From contig JBARXH010000200.1 of NCBI GenBank assembly GCA_049647245.1, positions 1 to 7,435 on the forward strand: a stretch of 7,435 nucleotides of DNA, written 5' to 3'. The DNA comes from Litorimonas sp049647245 (GTDB taxonomy: Bacteria; Pseudomonadota; Alphaproteobacteria; Caulobacterales; Maricaulaceae). The notes under the pieces were generated by a model. That model was not told where the DNA came from, did no database searches, and was given only the letters and a program-made list of their open reading frames with translations. The position numbers and the translations under genes were made by a program. Every line of letters begins with the position of its first letter. Position 1 is the stretch's first letter. Shown here piece after piece: positions 7,313 to 7,435 of the stretch.

Positions 7313-7435
7313 CCGACCCCGTGAACACCCAACTCCGCTCCGCGCTCAACAACCAGGGCCGCCCCACGCGACCCGTGAAGGACGCCTCGACCGTCGCGCC
7401 GGTCACGGCTTCCGGTTCCTACGCGCTCGACCAGC
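7309..7435 (+). CDS. gcvPB: Glycine dehydrogenase (decarboxylating) subunit 2, 3'-truncated
   Basis: Only the first 42 residues are visible, beginning MTDPVNTQLRSALNNQGRP; the gene runs off the right edge. Identification rests on position directly after gcvPA, the four-base ATGA overlap, a strong AAGGAGG (7295-7301), and a GRPT...ALDQ N-terminus compatible with GcvPB. The catalytic PLP domain lies outside the window. Confidence 0.85.

Overview
The window looks like chromosomal DNA from a GC-rich alphaproteobacterium. The basis is high GC in the housekeeping genes (about 72% in one hand-counted 60-base line of argS), alphaproteobacterial-looking ArgRS and GcvT sequences, a glycine decarboxylase split into two genes (gcvPA and gcvPB), and a tandem glycine riboswitch ahead of gcvT. 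A Caulobacterales, Maricaulales or Parvularculales relative is plausible, but that placement is a guess.

Layout: (1) 1-1525 +, the 3' five-sixths or so of argS (arginyl-tRNA synthetase), cut by the left edge. (2) 1562-2773 -, convergent with argS, a membrane-anchored AraC-type regulator with about seven N-terminal transmembrane helices and a C-terminal double helix-turn-helix. (3) 2774-3017, a divergent intergenic region with short repeats that could be operators. (4) 3018-3338 +, a small predicted lipoprotein of unknown function, followed by a hairpin that may be a terminator. (5) 3392-3657, a candidate promoter, a tandem two-aptamer glycine riboswitch and a hairpin that could mask the gcvT ribosome binding site. 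(6) 3658-7435 +, the operon gcvT - gcvH - three small membrane-protein genes - gcvPA - gcvPB, with gcvPB cut by the right edge.

The operon encodes the T, H and split P proteins of the glycine cleavage system. P decarboxylates glycine onto the lipoyl arm of H, and T releases ammonia and passes the one-carbon unit to tetrahydrofolate. The L protein (dihydrolipoamide dehydrogenase) is not in view. The riboswitch makes excess glycine the likely inducer. The genes are packed from 14-base overlaps to 15-base gaps, so the three membrane proteins are almost certainly co-expressed with the enzymes and probably translationally coupled to them. They are the most unusual part of the window.

The regulator and lipoprotein segment (about 1560-3350) has clearly lower GC than both flanks (sampled lines about 43-53%). 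It looks like an accessory insertion between two housekeeping loci. I saw no tRNA, rRNA, CRISPR array, transposase or long repeat.
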